Shown here: one piece after another, positions 1-5,926 of the stretch
Position numbering within the stretch: position 1 is the stretch's first letter
How the letters are laid out: each line of letters opens with the position of its first letter
From: Solirubrobacterales bacterium
GTDB taxonomy: Bacteria > Actinomycetota > Thermoleophilia > Solirubrobacterales > Solirubrobacteraceae
DNA length: 8,174 bases
Assembly: GCA_003157595.1 (NCBI GenBank)
Contig: PMKB01000055.1
Coordinates: 1 to 8,174 of the forward strand
Direction: 5' to 3'
Position numbers and translations under genes: made by a program
Notes under the pieces: generated by a model
Seen by the model: the letters and a program-made list of their open reading frames with translations, nothing else
What the model was told of the DNA's origin: nothing
Database searches by the model: none

Positions 1-1
1 C

Positions 2-268
2 GGCGATATCGCCGACACCTATCGCCGACTCGAGGCCGAGGAGCTGCTGCTGTGCTTCTTTGACACCGACAACTACACGCCGACGCGAGCCGCGCTCGCG
101 CTCTGCCTGCGCCAGCTCGTTGTTGGCGGCTCGCTCGTCTTTGATCACGTCGCGACAACGCCCGAGTACATCGACACGCTGGGCGAGCGTGCGGCCGCCT
201 ACGAAATCCTCGGCGAGAGCGACCTGCTTCACCTGCACGGGACCGGCGTGTTCATCAAGGTCCGTTGA
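2..268 (+). CDS. Class I SAM-dependent methyltransferase, TylF/MycF-like, C-terminal part (5' truncated by window)
   Basis: This is the last 88 residues of a protein that starts before the window; the frame is open from base 2 to the TGA at 266-268. The visible part contains FFDTDNYTPTRAAL, then a GGSLVFDHV strand, and ends in GTGVFIKVR. An acidic pair followed by Y-x-PT-x-AAL, a helix and a GG-hydrophobic-FD strand is what is seen in TylF/MycF-type O-methyltransferases and the related Methyltransf_24 enzymes, where the acidic residues bind metal and substrate. That would make it an O-methyltransferase for a sugar or small molecule, but the SAM-binding GxGxG region is outside the window and the substrate cannot be judged. 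The stop lies only 12 bp from the convergent stop of the MazG-like gene. The family call is moderate; a generic Rossmann methyltransferase is the main alternative. Confidence 0.6.
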   Translation, partial: GDIADTYRRLEAEELLLCFFDTDNYTPTRAALALCLRQLVVGGSLVFDHVATTPEYIDTLGERAAAYEILGESDLLHLHGTGVFIKVR

Positions 269-280
269 GCCCAGAGCGAG

Positions 281-1165
281 TCAGCCTGCGGGCGCCTCAA
301 AGTCGATCCGCCGAGCGAGCAAGTCGAGATGGACCGTGCCGCCCGCATGGTCGCGCAGCGCTCGCCAAACGTCGTATGACGTGACGATCGCCAGCTCCCA
401 CTCGTGAGCGGTCCGCTCGCGCACCTCAAGACGAGACACCAGGCGACGAATGGCTGTCAGCAACGAGAAGTCGACGTGCTCGACGCCCTCAAGGAAGCGC
501 TCATGGCGAGCGTAATCGAACACGAACGCCGCGATGCCTTCCTCGATCACGGTTGCCCGCCCGCCGTCCTCGACCTCGCGCACGCGCGGGTCGCTGTTGC
601 GCTTGACGCCAAAGAAGTAGCGGCTGACCGGTGACCAACTGAGCATCGCCGCGTAGGTGAGGTGAAACACGTCATGGAACCGATAGCCATCGTCCTCGTA
701 CGCGTTGTCGGTGAGCCGATCGCCCAACTGCGTCCCATCAGCGGCAAACAGCCGAACGACTGCCCGTTGACCGTCGCGCTCCTCCTCGAAACGCACTGAC
801 GTCTGACGTGGAAGCTGCTCGCCCAGCGGGAAAGCCGCATCGGGTAACGGGAGCGGAAGCGGATCTCCCTCCACCGGCCAGCGACCGCGTACCTTGCCGA
901 CGTTGCGCCTTGCGATCTCGCTGAGGTCGAAGTTCAGTTTCGTGGCCAGGTTTGCGACGTACCACAACACGTCACCGAGCTCCTCGGCCATCTCCTCAGC
1001 GAACAGCTCGTGCGCATCCCCGTCGCGCAGCCGCTTCTTCACATGACCGACGAGCGTGCCGATCTCTGACGCCAACCCGATCACCGGGAACAGCAACGCT
1101 CCCTCACCCTCGCCGGGACGCTGGTCGGTGCGATTCGCCTCGCGCTGAAACTCGTCGAGATCCAC
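281..1165 (-). CDS. MazG-like nucleotide pyrophosphohydrolase with extra C-terminal domain
   Basis: A 294-residue protein starting at GTG (1165-1163), with AGGA 7 nt upstream (1176-1173). Residues about 1-95 form an all-alpha MazG-like NTP pyrophosphohydrolase domain. It has GLASEIGTL (E34), a KKRLRDGDAHELF linker and EEMAEELGDVLWYVANLA, whose E62-x-x-D65 pair would bind Mg. Enzymes of this fold hydrolyse (d)NTPs to NMP and PPi. The second glutamate of the first ExxE pair is replaced by T37; I recall small residues here in related proteins, so this may be a subfamily trait rather than inactivation. Residues about 118-290 are a second domain with YRFHDVFHLTYAAML, SRYFFGVKR and VIEEGIAAFVFDYARH, matching what I recall as the MazG C-terminal domain; its function is unknown to me. 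It is divergent from the restriction endonuclease gene and convergent with the methyltransferase on the left. The true nucleotide substrate is not evident. Confidence 0.85.
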   Translation of the reverse strand: MDLDEFQREANRTDQRPGEGEGALLFPVIGLASEIGTLVGHVKKRLRDGDAHELFAEEMAEELGDVLWYVANLATKLNFDLSEIARRNVGKVRGRWPVEGDPLPLPLPDAAFPLGEQLPRQTSVRFEEERDGQRAVVRLFAADGTQLGDRLTDNAYEDDGYRFHDVFHLTYAAMLSWSPVSRYFFGVKRNSDPRVREVEDGGRATVIEEGIAAFVFDYARHERFLEGVEHVDFSLLTAIRRLVSRLEVRERTAHEWELAIVTSYDVWRALRDHAGGTVHLDLLARRIDFEAPAG

Positions 1166-1319
1166 CCAAAGATCCTAGGCCCGAATGACGGACCAGTCCA
1201 TACCGAGCTTCCGCCGAGAGCACGCACGGCCAATCCGGTCATGCGCTGCCGCATCACTTCGACTCGGTGCGACCAGGGCATCACGACATGCCACGGCTGC
1301 AGCGCCCATACTGCCGCCG
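1166..1319. promoter_or_regulatory. Divergent intergenic region between MazG-like gene and restriction endonuclease gene
   Basis: These 154 bases separate the MazG-like start from the preferred start of the restriction endonuclease, so promoters for both should lie here. I see no convincing -35/-10 pair for either direction. CATACT at about 1307-1312 is a weak -10-like match. Two short inverted repeats are present: ATGCG-ctgc-CGCAT (about 1245-1258) and GGCAT-N6-ATGCC (1277-1292). They could be operator half-sites, or chance. An open frame from an ATG at 1185 crosses this region in frame with the endonuclease, but its 45 residues are Arg/Ala/Ser-rich and look like translated non-coding DNA. 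Confidence 0.4.
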
Positions 1320-2498
1320 ATGCCTCGATATGCCTCTGGTCGTGCGTACGCCAGGATCTACGAGGGCGTCCAGCGTCGCGCGCATCATGATCTCGTTGAG
1401 CGGGCGGTCGAGCGGAGCGGCGGCCGCGTGCTCGCCTCGAGCGGCCCGAGCAGCGCGCCGTTGTTCCTCGGCATCGAGCATCAGGGTGAGCGGTTTGGGA
1501 TCTGTGCGTACGTGTTCCTCGCGAACCGCCGTGAGACGCGCAACCGCCCGCAGGACGAGCATCGCCTTCAGGTGCGCTACGGCGACGTCAACGATCCAGC
1601 TTGGCGACGGCAGAACCACCAAGTTGGGTTCGATCCGCTCGAGGTCGATGTCACGCTCGTCGTCGGGGCGCATGTCGAGGCGGATCTCCTCGTCGGCCTG
1701 GATCCGCTCGTGTACGACCCCCTGCCGGTCGGCATCTCGGTGTTCTTCAAGGACGCCGACATCGACGAGGCGCGACGCGTCGGCTGGCATGTGTGGGAGC
1801 GAGACAACCTCTCGGGCGTGCGCCGGGCGACGCCGCGTACCGTCCTTGGCGTCGAGACGATCGTCGCGTTTCGGCCCGAGCGTCTGCTGGACTACGTGCG
1901 CCTTGAGCGGGATGCACAGAGTTTGAGGCTCGATCCGCCGCTACGCTATCGCGCCGCGCAAGCGGTCGCCACGCCGACGGGCGCGACCGGGCTGCACGTG
2001 CTGGAGCGCGAGTTCGGTCTCTCGGGGGCGGAGATCCTAGACATCATCAGCGAGCGTCCGCGACTCGGAATGGCGGTGCGGGGCGGAGTCGCCGAGCGTC
2101 ATCTTCATCACGCGCTGGCGGCGGACCCGGCGATCGCGACGGTCGAGCTCGGGCAGGTGGAGGGTCCGCCGGACTTCATCGTCACCACGCGCTCGGGCGG
2201 GCATCGTGTGAGCGTCGAGTGCAAGAACGCATCGCCGCGGACCTACGCGGACGGAACGCCGAAGGTGGAAACGCAGAAGACGCGCACGTCAAAGAGCGAC
2301 CCCAAGAGTCGGCTGTACGAGCCGAGCCAGTTCGATGTCGTGGCGGCCGCCATGTTCGGGCCGTGGGGGCGATGGGAGTTTCGCTACAAGCGCTCGGAGC
2401 TGCTCGAACGCGACGCCACATACCCGGACCGAATCGCACCGATCCAGCGCATCGACGACAGCTGGGAGCAGAGCGTTGCCGGCGCGCTCAACGCGTAA
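1320..2498 (+). CDS. Predicted type II restriction endonuclease, PD-(D/E)xK fold
   Basis: A 392-residue protein if started at the ATG at 1320 (MPRYASGRAYARIYEGVQ). The in-frame ATG at 1185 would add 45 low-complexity residues, and neither start has a good ribosome site. The C-terminal third carries the nuclease signature: GPPDFIV (D285), about 15 residues later VECKN (E300-C-K302), then a conserved-looking basic stretch with KTRTSKSDPKSR. D285, E300 and K302 would hold the Mg for phosphodiester hydrolysis. Residues about 8-165 form a separate mixed alpha/beta region with RIYEGVQRRAHHDL, SSGPSSAPLFLGIE and a GWHVWERDN stretch, probably for DNA recognition or oligomerisation; I cannot assign it to a named domain. 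A Vsr gene overlaps its end and a cytosine-5 methyltransferase gene follows convergently, which supports a restriction role. The cut sequence cannot be predicted. Confidence 0.8.
   Translation: MPRYASGRAYARIYEGVQRRAHHDLVERAVERSGGRVLASSGPSSAPLFLGIEHQGERFGICAYVFLANRRETRNRPQDEHRLQVRYGDVNDPAWRRQNHQVGFDPLEVDVTLVVGAHVEADLLVGLDPLVYDPLPVGISVFFKDADIDEARRVGWHVWERDNLSGVRRATPRTVLGVETIVAFRPERLLDYVRLERDAQSLRLDPPLRYRAAQAVATPTGATGLHVLEREFGLSGAEILDIISERPRLGMAVRGGVAERHLHHALAADPAIATVELGQVEGPPDFIVTTRSGGHRVSVECKNASPRTYADGTPKVETQKTRTSKSDPKSRLYEPSQFDVVAAAMFGPWGRWEFRYKRSELLERDATYPDRIAPIQRIDDSWEQSVAGALNA
2464..2478 (+). promoter_or_regulatory. Ribosome binding site deciding the Vsr TTG start
   Basis: GGGAG at 2464-2468 stands 7 nt before an in-frame TTG at 2476-2478, inside the last codons of the restriction endonuclease. 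No ATG or GTG lies in the Vsr frame between here and the first conserved Vsr residues, so this is the best supported start. It implies a 23-nt overlap and translational coupling of the two genes. Confidence 0.6.
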
Positions 2499-2982
2499 GG
2501 CGGGCAGCCGCGACACCCCGGGCGAACGTGCCCGGCCGCTGTTTGTCAACGGGCTGCCCTATCCGCAGCCGACCAGCGCCGACGTTACGACGCGGATGCG
2601 CCGCAACGCGCGCAGCGACACGCGCCCCGAGATGCTCGTGCGCTCGGAGCTGCATCGCCGCGGCGCTCGCTTTCGCAAGGACCTCCCGGTACGGCTGGCG
2701 GACCGTGTGATTCGTGCTGACATCGTGTTCACGCGCGCGAGGCTCGCCGTGTTCATCGACGGCTGCTTTTGGCACGCCTGCCCGGTCCACGGCAACCAGC
2801 CGCGCGAGAACACCGACTACTGGCAGCCGAAGCTCGCGCTCAACGTCGCCCGCGACCGAGCCGTCGACGAGGCCCTCATCGCTGCCGGGTGGCGGGTGTT
2901 GCGCGCGTGGGAGCACGAGCCGCCCGCCAGTGCGGCCGACCGCATCATCGCGACGCTCACGCAAGCCAGCGTTGGCGGTTGA
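2476..2982 (+). CDS. vsr: Very short patch repair endonuclease (Vsr)
   Basis: A 168-residue protein, a little longer than a typical Vsr, starting at TTG with GGGAG 7 nt upstream. An ATG at 2335 is open in this frame but lies deep inside the endonuclease gene. Vsr nicks the T-containing strand beside T:G mismatches that arise when 5-methylcytosine deaminates, starting repair back to C. The family hallmarks are all present: TRMRRNARSDTRPEMLVRSEL (about 39-58), RADIVF with the metal-binding D82 (matching E. coli D51), FIDGCFWHACPVH (94-105) and GWRVLRAWEHE (138-148). C97, C102 and H105 are likely zinc ligands and H100 matches E. coli H69. D95 takes the place of E. coli H64, a variant I believe is common in actinobacterial Vsr. 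It overlaps the restriction gene and converges on its partner cytosine-5 methyltransferase. Confidence 0.95.
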   Translation: MPARSTRKAGSRDTPGERARPLFVNGLPYPQPTSADVTTRMRRNARSDTRPEMLVRSELHRRGARFRKDLPVRLADRVIRADIVFTRARLAVFIDGCFWHACPVHGNQPRENTDYWQPKLALNVARDRAVDEALIAAGWRVLRAWEHEPPASAADRIIATLTQASVGG

Positions 2983-2989
2983 CGCGGCG

Positions 2990-4210
2990 CTACGCGGCAA
3001 GCGCGAGCGGCTCGATCGCGCCGAGCAGCTCGAGCTCGGAGGCGATCCGATCGGCGACGCGTGAGGCGAGCAGTGGGGGTACTGCGTTGCCGAGTTGCAG
3101 CTGCTGGTCGCGGCGGTTGCCGCAGACGATGTAGTCGTCGGGGAAGGTCATCAGCCGTTTGAGCTCGCCGACGCGCAGCCGCCGGCTGTCCCAGTGAAAC
3201 GGTCCGACCCACGGGCCTGGCTGGCCTTGGATCGTGGGCGAGGTGCGGTCGGGGTGGAGCTTCAGCAGGAAGCTCCAGTAGCGGCTCCGCCAGTCGAACT
3301 GGGGCTGGGGGTGGCCGCGCTTGGCGGTGAAGTACAGGTAGTTCTCACCCGGCGGGACCTGGCGCAGCTCCCCGGCGTAGGTCCCGTCGACGGTCTCCTC
3401 AGGCTCGGGCGGGTTCTGCTCGGCGGCGAGGCCGGCCAGTGCCTCGCTCGCGGTGACGTGCGCTCGCAGCCCTTCGCCGCGCTCGACGCGCCGCTCGTGC
3501 GGGCCGGCGTGCGTGTCCGGCGGCCAGTCGAACCGCCACAGATCGGCCGCGAGGTCCAGGAGATCGTTGCGGACCCCGACGCACAGCAGGCGCTGACGGA
3601 TCTGTGGCACACCATGGTCGGCTGCGAGCACGATCTTCGAGTCGAACGAGTACCCGGCAGCGCGTACGCCTCCGATAAAGCGGTCGAAGATCGCGCGGTT
3701 ATGGTTCTGGTAGGCGAGGCCGTAGACGTTCTCCATCAGGAACGCCTTCGGACGGATCGCGCGCAGCGCCTCGACGTAATTGTCCAACAGCGACGACTTG
3801 GGATCCTCGCCCGCACGCTTGTACGCCAGCCAGTAGCCACTCTTTGAGAACGGCGTGCACGGCGGACCACCGTGGAGCAGGTCGACCTCGCCCTCCTCGA
3901 GCGCCGCGGCATCAAGCAGCTCGTCGTAGTTGAGCGTCACGATGTCCGAGAACAACGCCTCCCGCGTGAGGCCAGGGAGCCGGGTCGCGGCGTTCGCGAT
4001 AAGTGTCTGCTGAGCCACCGAATTTGACTCGACCGCTGCACGAGTCTGGAAGCCTGCTTGCTCGCAACCGAGGTCCAACCCACCCGCCCCGGAGAAGAGG
4101 CTGATGGCAGTCATCGGGCGACGCGCGGACTGCTCGCGGCCCGGCTGGGCTGGCTGCAACTGGCTGCTCCGCATCGGCGGGACGTTAGATCGCGCACCGG
4201 ACCGCTCCAT
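2990..4210 (-). CDS. DNA (cytosine-5-)-methyltransferase, type II modification enzyme
   Basis: A 406-residue enzyme transferring a methyl group from SAM to C5 of cytosine in a specific DNA site. The ordered motifs are visible: I SLFSGAGGLDLG (37-48, SAM binding), IV GGPPCTPFS (114-122, catalytic C118), VI MENV (E160), VIII QIRQR (203-207) and X GNAVPP (374-379). The region between VIII and X, about 210-350, holds the target recognition part and does not reveal the site. The ATG at 4210 has GGAGG (4224-4220) 9 nt upstream. The 32 residues before MTAISLFSGAGG are poorly structured, and M33 (4114) is an alternative start without a ribosome site. The stop is separated by 7 bp from the convergent Vsr stop, and together with the PD-(D/E)xK nuclease this forms a type II restriction-modification set. 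The gene lies 66 bp after the integrase on the same strand, so it could also receive read-through transcription. Confidence 0.97.
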   Translation of the reverse strand: MERSGARSNVPPMRSSQLQPAQPGREQSARRPMTAISLFSGAGGLDLGCEQAGFQTRAAVESNSVAQQTLIANAATRLPGLTREALFSDIVTLNYDELLDAAALEEGEVDLLHGGPPCTPFSKSGYWLAYKRAGEDPKSSLLDNYVEALRAIRPKAFLMENVYGLAYQNHNRAIFDRFIGGVRAAGYSFDSKIVLAADHGVPQIRQRLLCVGVRNDLLDLAADLWRFDWPPDTHAGPHERRVERGEGLRAHVTASEALAGLAAEQNPPEPEETVDGTYAGELRQVPPGENYLYFTAKRGHPQPQFDWRSRYWSFLLKLHPDRTSPTIQGQPGPWVGPFHWDSRRLRVGELKRLMTFPDDYIVCGNRRDQQLQLGNAVPPLLASRVADRIASELELLGAIEPLALAA

Positions 4211-4276
4211 CTCACTGGGCCTCCCCTCTCGTTCCTTCAGGCTCGCTCCAGCCCACGGCCGAAGCTACGTGCTGTC
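4211..4276 (-). promoter_or_regulatory. Spacer between integrase and cytosine methyltransferase, with strong ribosome site
   Basis: This 66-base gap holds GGGGAGG at 4226-4220, the ribosome site for the cytosine methyltransferase. No terminator hairpin with a T-run, no tRNA 3' end and no recognisable att core was seen. If the integrase recognises an attachment site beside its own 3' end, this is one place it could lie. Confidence 0.5.
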
Positions 4277-5812
4277 TCATCCGACGAGGCCGGCTGACCG
4301 GGACAGCAGCTCCGCCGCGGAAGTGCTCGCGACCGGCTCCCGGGCGGCGCTGAGCTCTCGACGCGCGCCCGACACAAGCCGGTCAAAGCTGCGGCCGTGT
4401 TCGCGTTGAACGCGCTGCTCGAGCTGCGCGTAGACGTCGAGGGTCATCTTGCTGTCGGCGTGGCCGACCTGGCTCATGACCCATTTAACGTCGAAGTTGT
4501 TGGCGAGCAGCGCAATCGAGATGTAGGTGCGCCGGAGGCTGTGCGGGGTGATGTGCGGCAGCGGGGGCAGTCCTCGCTTCGTTCGCTGGTGGTTGGCGAG
4601 CGCGGCGGCCTGCGCGACGATTGCACCAACGCGTTGGCGGTCGATACGTCCGCCGTGGCGGTTGGGGACCGCGTGCGCGTCGGCGTCGACGGGCTGTCCG
4701 GCGCGGCGCAGCCGGTCGAGATGCTCGACAAGAGCTTCCGTGAGGTCGGGGGTCATCTGTACTTCGCGGACGCCGGCGTCGGTCTTCGATGCGCGGATGT
4801 GGAAGCGCGCGCCGTCGCGGTCGTGCAGGCGAACGTCGCGCCAGCGCAGGTCGCAGAGCTCACTGGCGCGCACACCGCCGCGAGCGAGGATCTCGATCAC
4901 ACCGCGACGACCAACGTACCCGGCGGCTTGGTCGACGCCGAGTCGTGCGAGGTGGAAGCTGACGGTTGCCTTGGCGAGCTCCAGGTCGGCGGCGATCTCT
5001 CCGGGCGTGTGGCCAGCGGCGGCGCGGCGGGCGACCCGTGCCCGGGTGCTTCCCCCAGCCAGCTCGGTGGCGGGGAGGACGGGTAGTGCGTCTTGGGTAC
5101 TGGCGGCGTCGAGGAGGTCGGCGAGCTCGTCGAGCTCGAGGAAGCTGCGTACAGGTTTGGGGGCGCGCACGCGCATGCGCTTGCCGCGAGCGGGGTTGCG
5201 GTCGATCAGCTCGTCCTCGAGAGCCTCGTCGAGAATCGTCGCGAGCACTGCGATGACTTTGCGGATCGAGGATGCGGAGAGCGGCACGAGGCGGCGGTTG
5301 CGCTTGTCGCGAAGGTCCGCGCCGGCGTCGAGTGCGTGACGCAGCTCGCCGGCTTCGCGGAGCTTGTGCGCTTTGAAGTCCAGGCACGTGCGGCGGTCGA
5401 TCTGATCGAGGCGGTGGCGTGCGAAGAACGGGAGCAGGTGCAGCGTGAGCGCGGTGCGGTAGTACGCGGTCGTGCTCGCCGACAGCGGTCGGTCTCCGCT
5501 GACACCCTCGATCTTGCGTGCCAGCCACGCTGAGGCGTACTCGTGGAACGTCGGGACCTCAACGGGAGCATCCGGTGCGACCGGCGCGTCGGGTGGTGTC
5601 CAGACGCCGGCGCGGACGCGGGCGAGGATGTTGCCGAGCTCGGTGCGGGCGGTGCGCTCGTTCCAGCCGCCGCCGCAGCCGCACTCGCAGCCGGGGCGTT
5701 CGTGGAGGACCTGCTCTTGGCGGCGGCCGTGCGCGGGAAAGCGCAGACGGAACGCGCGCGCGCCGTCGGCGAGCGTGACAGTGAGGATCGTGCCGGAGGC
5801 GGGGCGGGCCAT
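4277..5812 (-). CDS. Tyrosine site-specific integrase with helix-turn-helix insertion in the catalytic domain
   Basis: A 511-residue recombinase starting at ATG 5812, preferred over the longer GTG start at 5875 because GGAGG (5824-5820) stands 7 nt upstream. Residues about 1-75 are the arm-binding region, with a short Cys/Gly-rich patch (PGCECGCGGGW) and the motif RTELGNILARVRAGVW. Residues about 87-210 are the core-binding SAM-like domain. The catalytic domain begins near 222 and has the full set: R315 (GVRASEL), K343 (ASKTDAG), H424-x-x-R427 (PHSLRRTY), H451 (QVGHADS) and nucleophile Y461 (LDVYAQL). Between the first catalytic helix and the R315 motif is an insertion of about 60 residues (241-301), including GHTPGEIAADLELAKATVSF (267-286), a predicted helix-turn-helix. 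The enzyme should integrate and excise the element to its right by strand exchange at att sites. It follows the excisionase-like gene in the same direction by 114 bp. Confidence 0.95.
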   Translation of the reverse strand: MARPASGTILTVTLADGARAFRLRFPAHGRRQEQVLHERPGCECGCGGGWNERTARTELGNILARVRAGVWTPPDAPVAPDAPVEVPTFHEYASAWLARKIEGVSGDRPLSASTTAYYRTALTLHLLPFFARHRLDQIDRRTCLDFKAHKLREAGELRHALDAGADLRDKRNRRLVPLSASSIRKVIAVLATILDEALEDELIDRNPARGKRMRVRAPKPVRSFLELDELADLLDAASTQDALPVLPATELAGGSTRARVARRAAAGHTPGEIAADLELAKATVSFHLARLGVDQAAGYVGRRGVIEILARGGVRASELCDLRWRDVRLHDRDGARFHIRASKTDAGVREVQMTPDLTEALVEHLDRLRRAGQPVDADAHAVPNRHGGRIDRQRVGAIVAQAAALANHQRTKRGLPPLPHITPHSLRRTYISIALLANNFDVKWVMSQVGHADSKMTLDVYAQLEQRVQREHGRSFDRLVSGARRELSAAREPVASTSAAELLSRSAGLVG

Positions 5813-5819
5813 CAGCCTG

Positions 5820-5824
5820 CCTCC
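5820..5824 (-). promoter_or_regulatory. Ribosome binding site selecting the integrase ATG at 5812
   Basis: GGAGG on the minus strand with a 7-nt spacer to ATG (5812-5810). It favours the 511-residue protein over the 532-residue reading from the GTG at 5875, whose start codon touches the edge of an upstream hairpin. Confidence 0.7.
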
Positions 5825-5875
5825 GCTTGCTCGGGGATACGCTGCTCGTACATCGGGGGACTCTCCCGGTGTCAC

Positions 5876-5904
5876 GGCCGGGGGCGTTCGAGCGCCGCCC
5901 GGCC
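5876..5904 (-). terminator. GC-rich hairpin between excisionase-like gene and integrase, possible terminator or regulatory stem
   Basis: The arms GGCCGGGGGCG (5876-5886) and CGCCGCCCGGCC (5893-5904) pair over 11 bp with one bulged base around a 6-base loop. It lies 22 bp beyond the TAA of the excisionase-like gene. No T-run follows on the minus strand, so it is not a canonical intrinsic terminator. Actinobacteria do use stems without a U-tail. It could instead regulate integrase expression or be part of a protein binding site. Confidence 0.4.
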
Positions 5905-5926
5905 ACCTGTTGGCTGTCGGTCGAGC

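Noticed and set aside
1185..1319. 45-residue N-terminal extension of the restriction endonuclease
   Set aside because: Composition is Arg/Ala/Ser-rich and unlike the following protein, and it would fill nearly all of the space for divergent promoters. The only support is a weak AGG before the ATG.
1626..1636. GGGTTCGATCC, resembling a tRNA T-loop
   Set aside because: It lies within the restriction endonuclease coding sequence (reading GFDP) and no acceptor or anticodon stems surround it.
2964..2980. GCCA-gcgt-TGGC stem at the end of vsr as a terminator for the convergent genes
   Set aside because: Only 4 bp of clean pairing, inside codons, with no T-run on either strand.
3095..3847. Long + strand open frame opposite the cytosine methyltransferase
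   Set aside because: Antisense to clear methyltransferase motifs IV-X; no ribosome site or family resemblance.
4397..5086. Long + strand open frame opposite the integrase
   Set aside because: The minus strand here encodes the integrase catalytic domain with all its motifs; the + translation has no recognisable family features.
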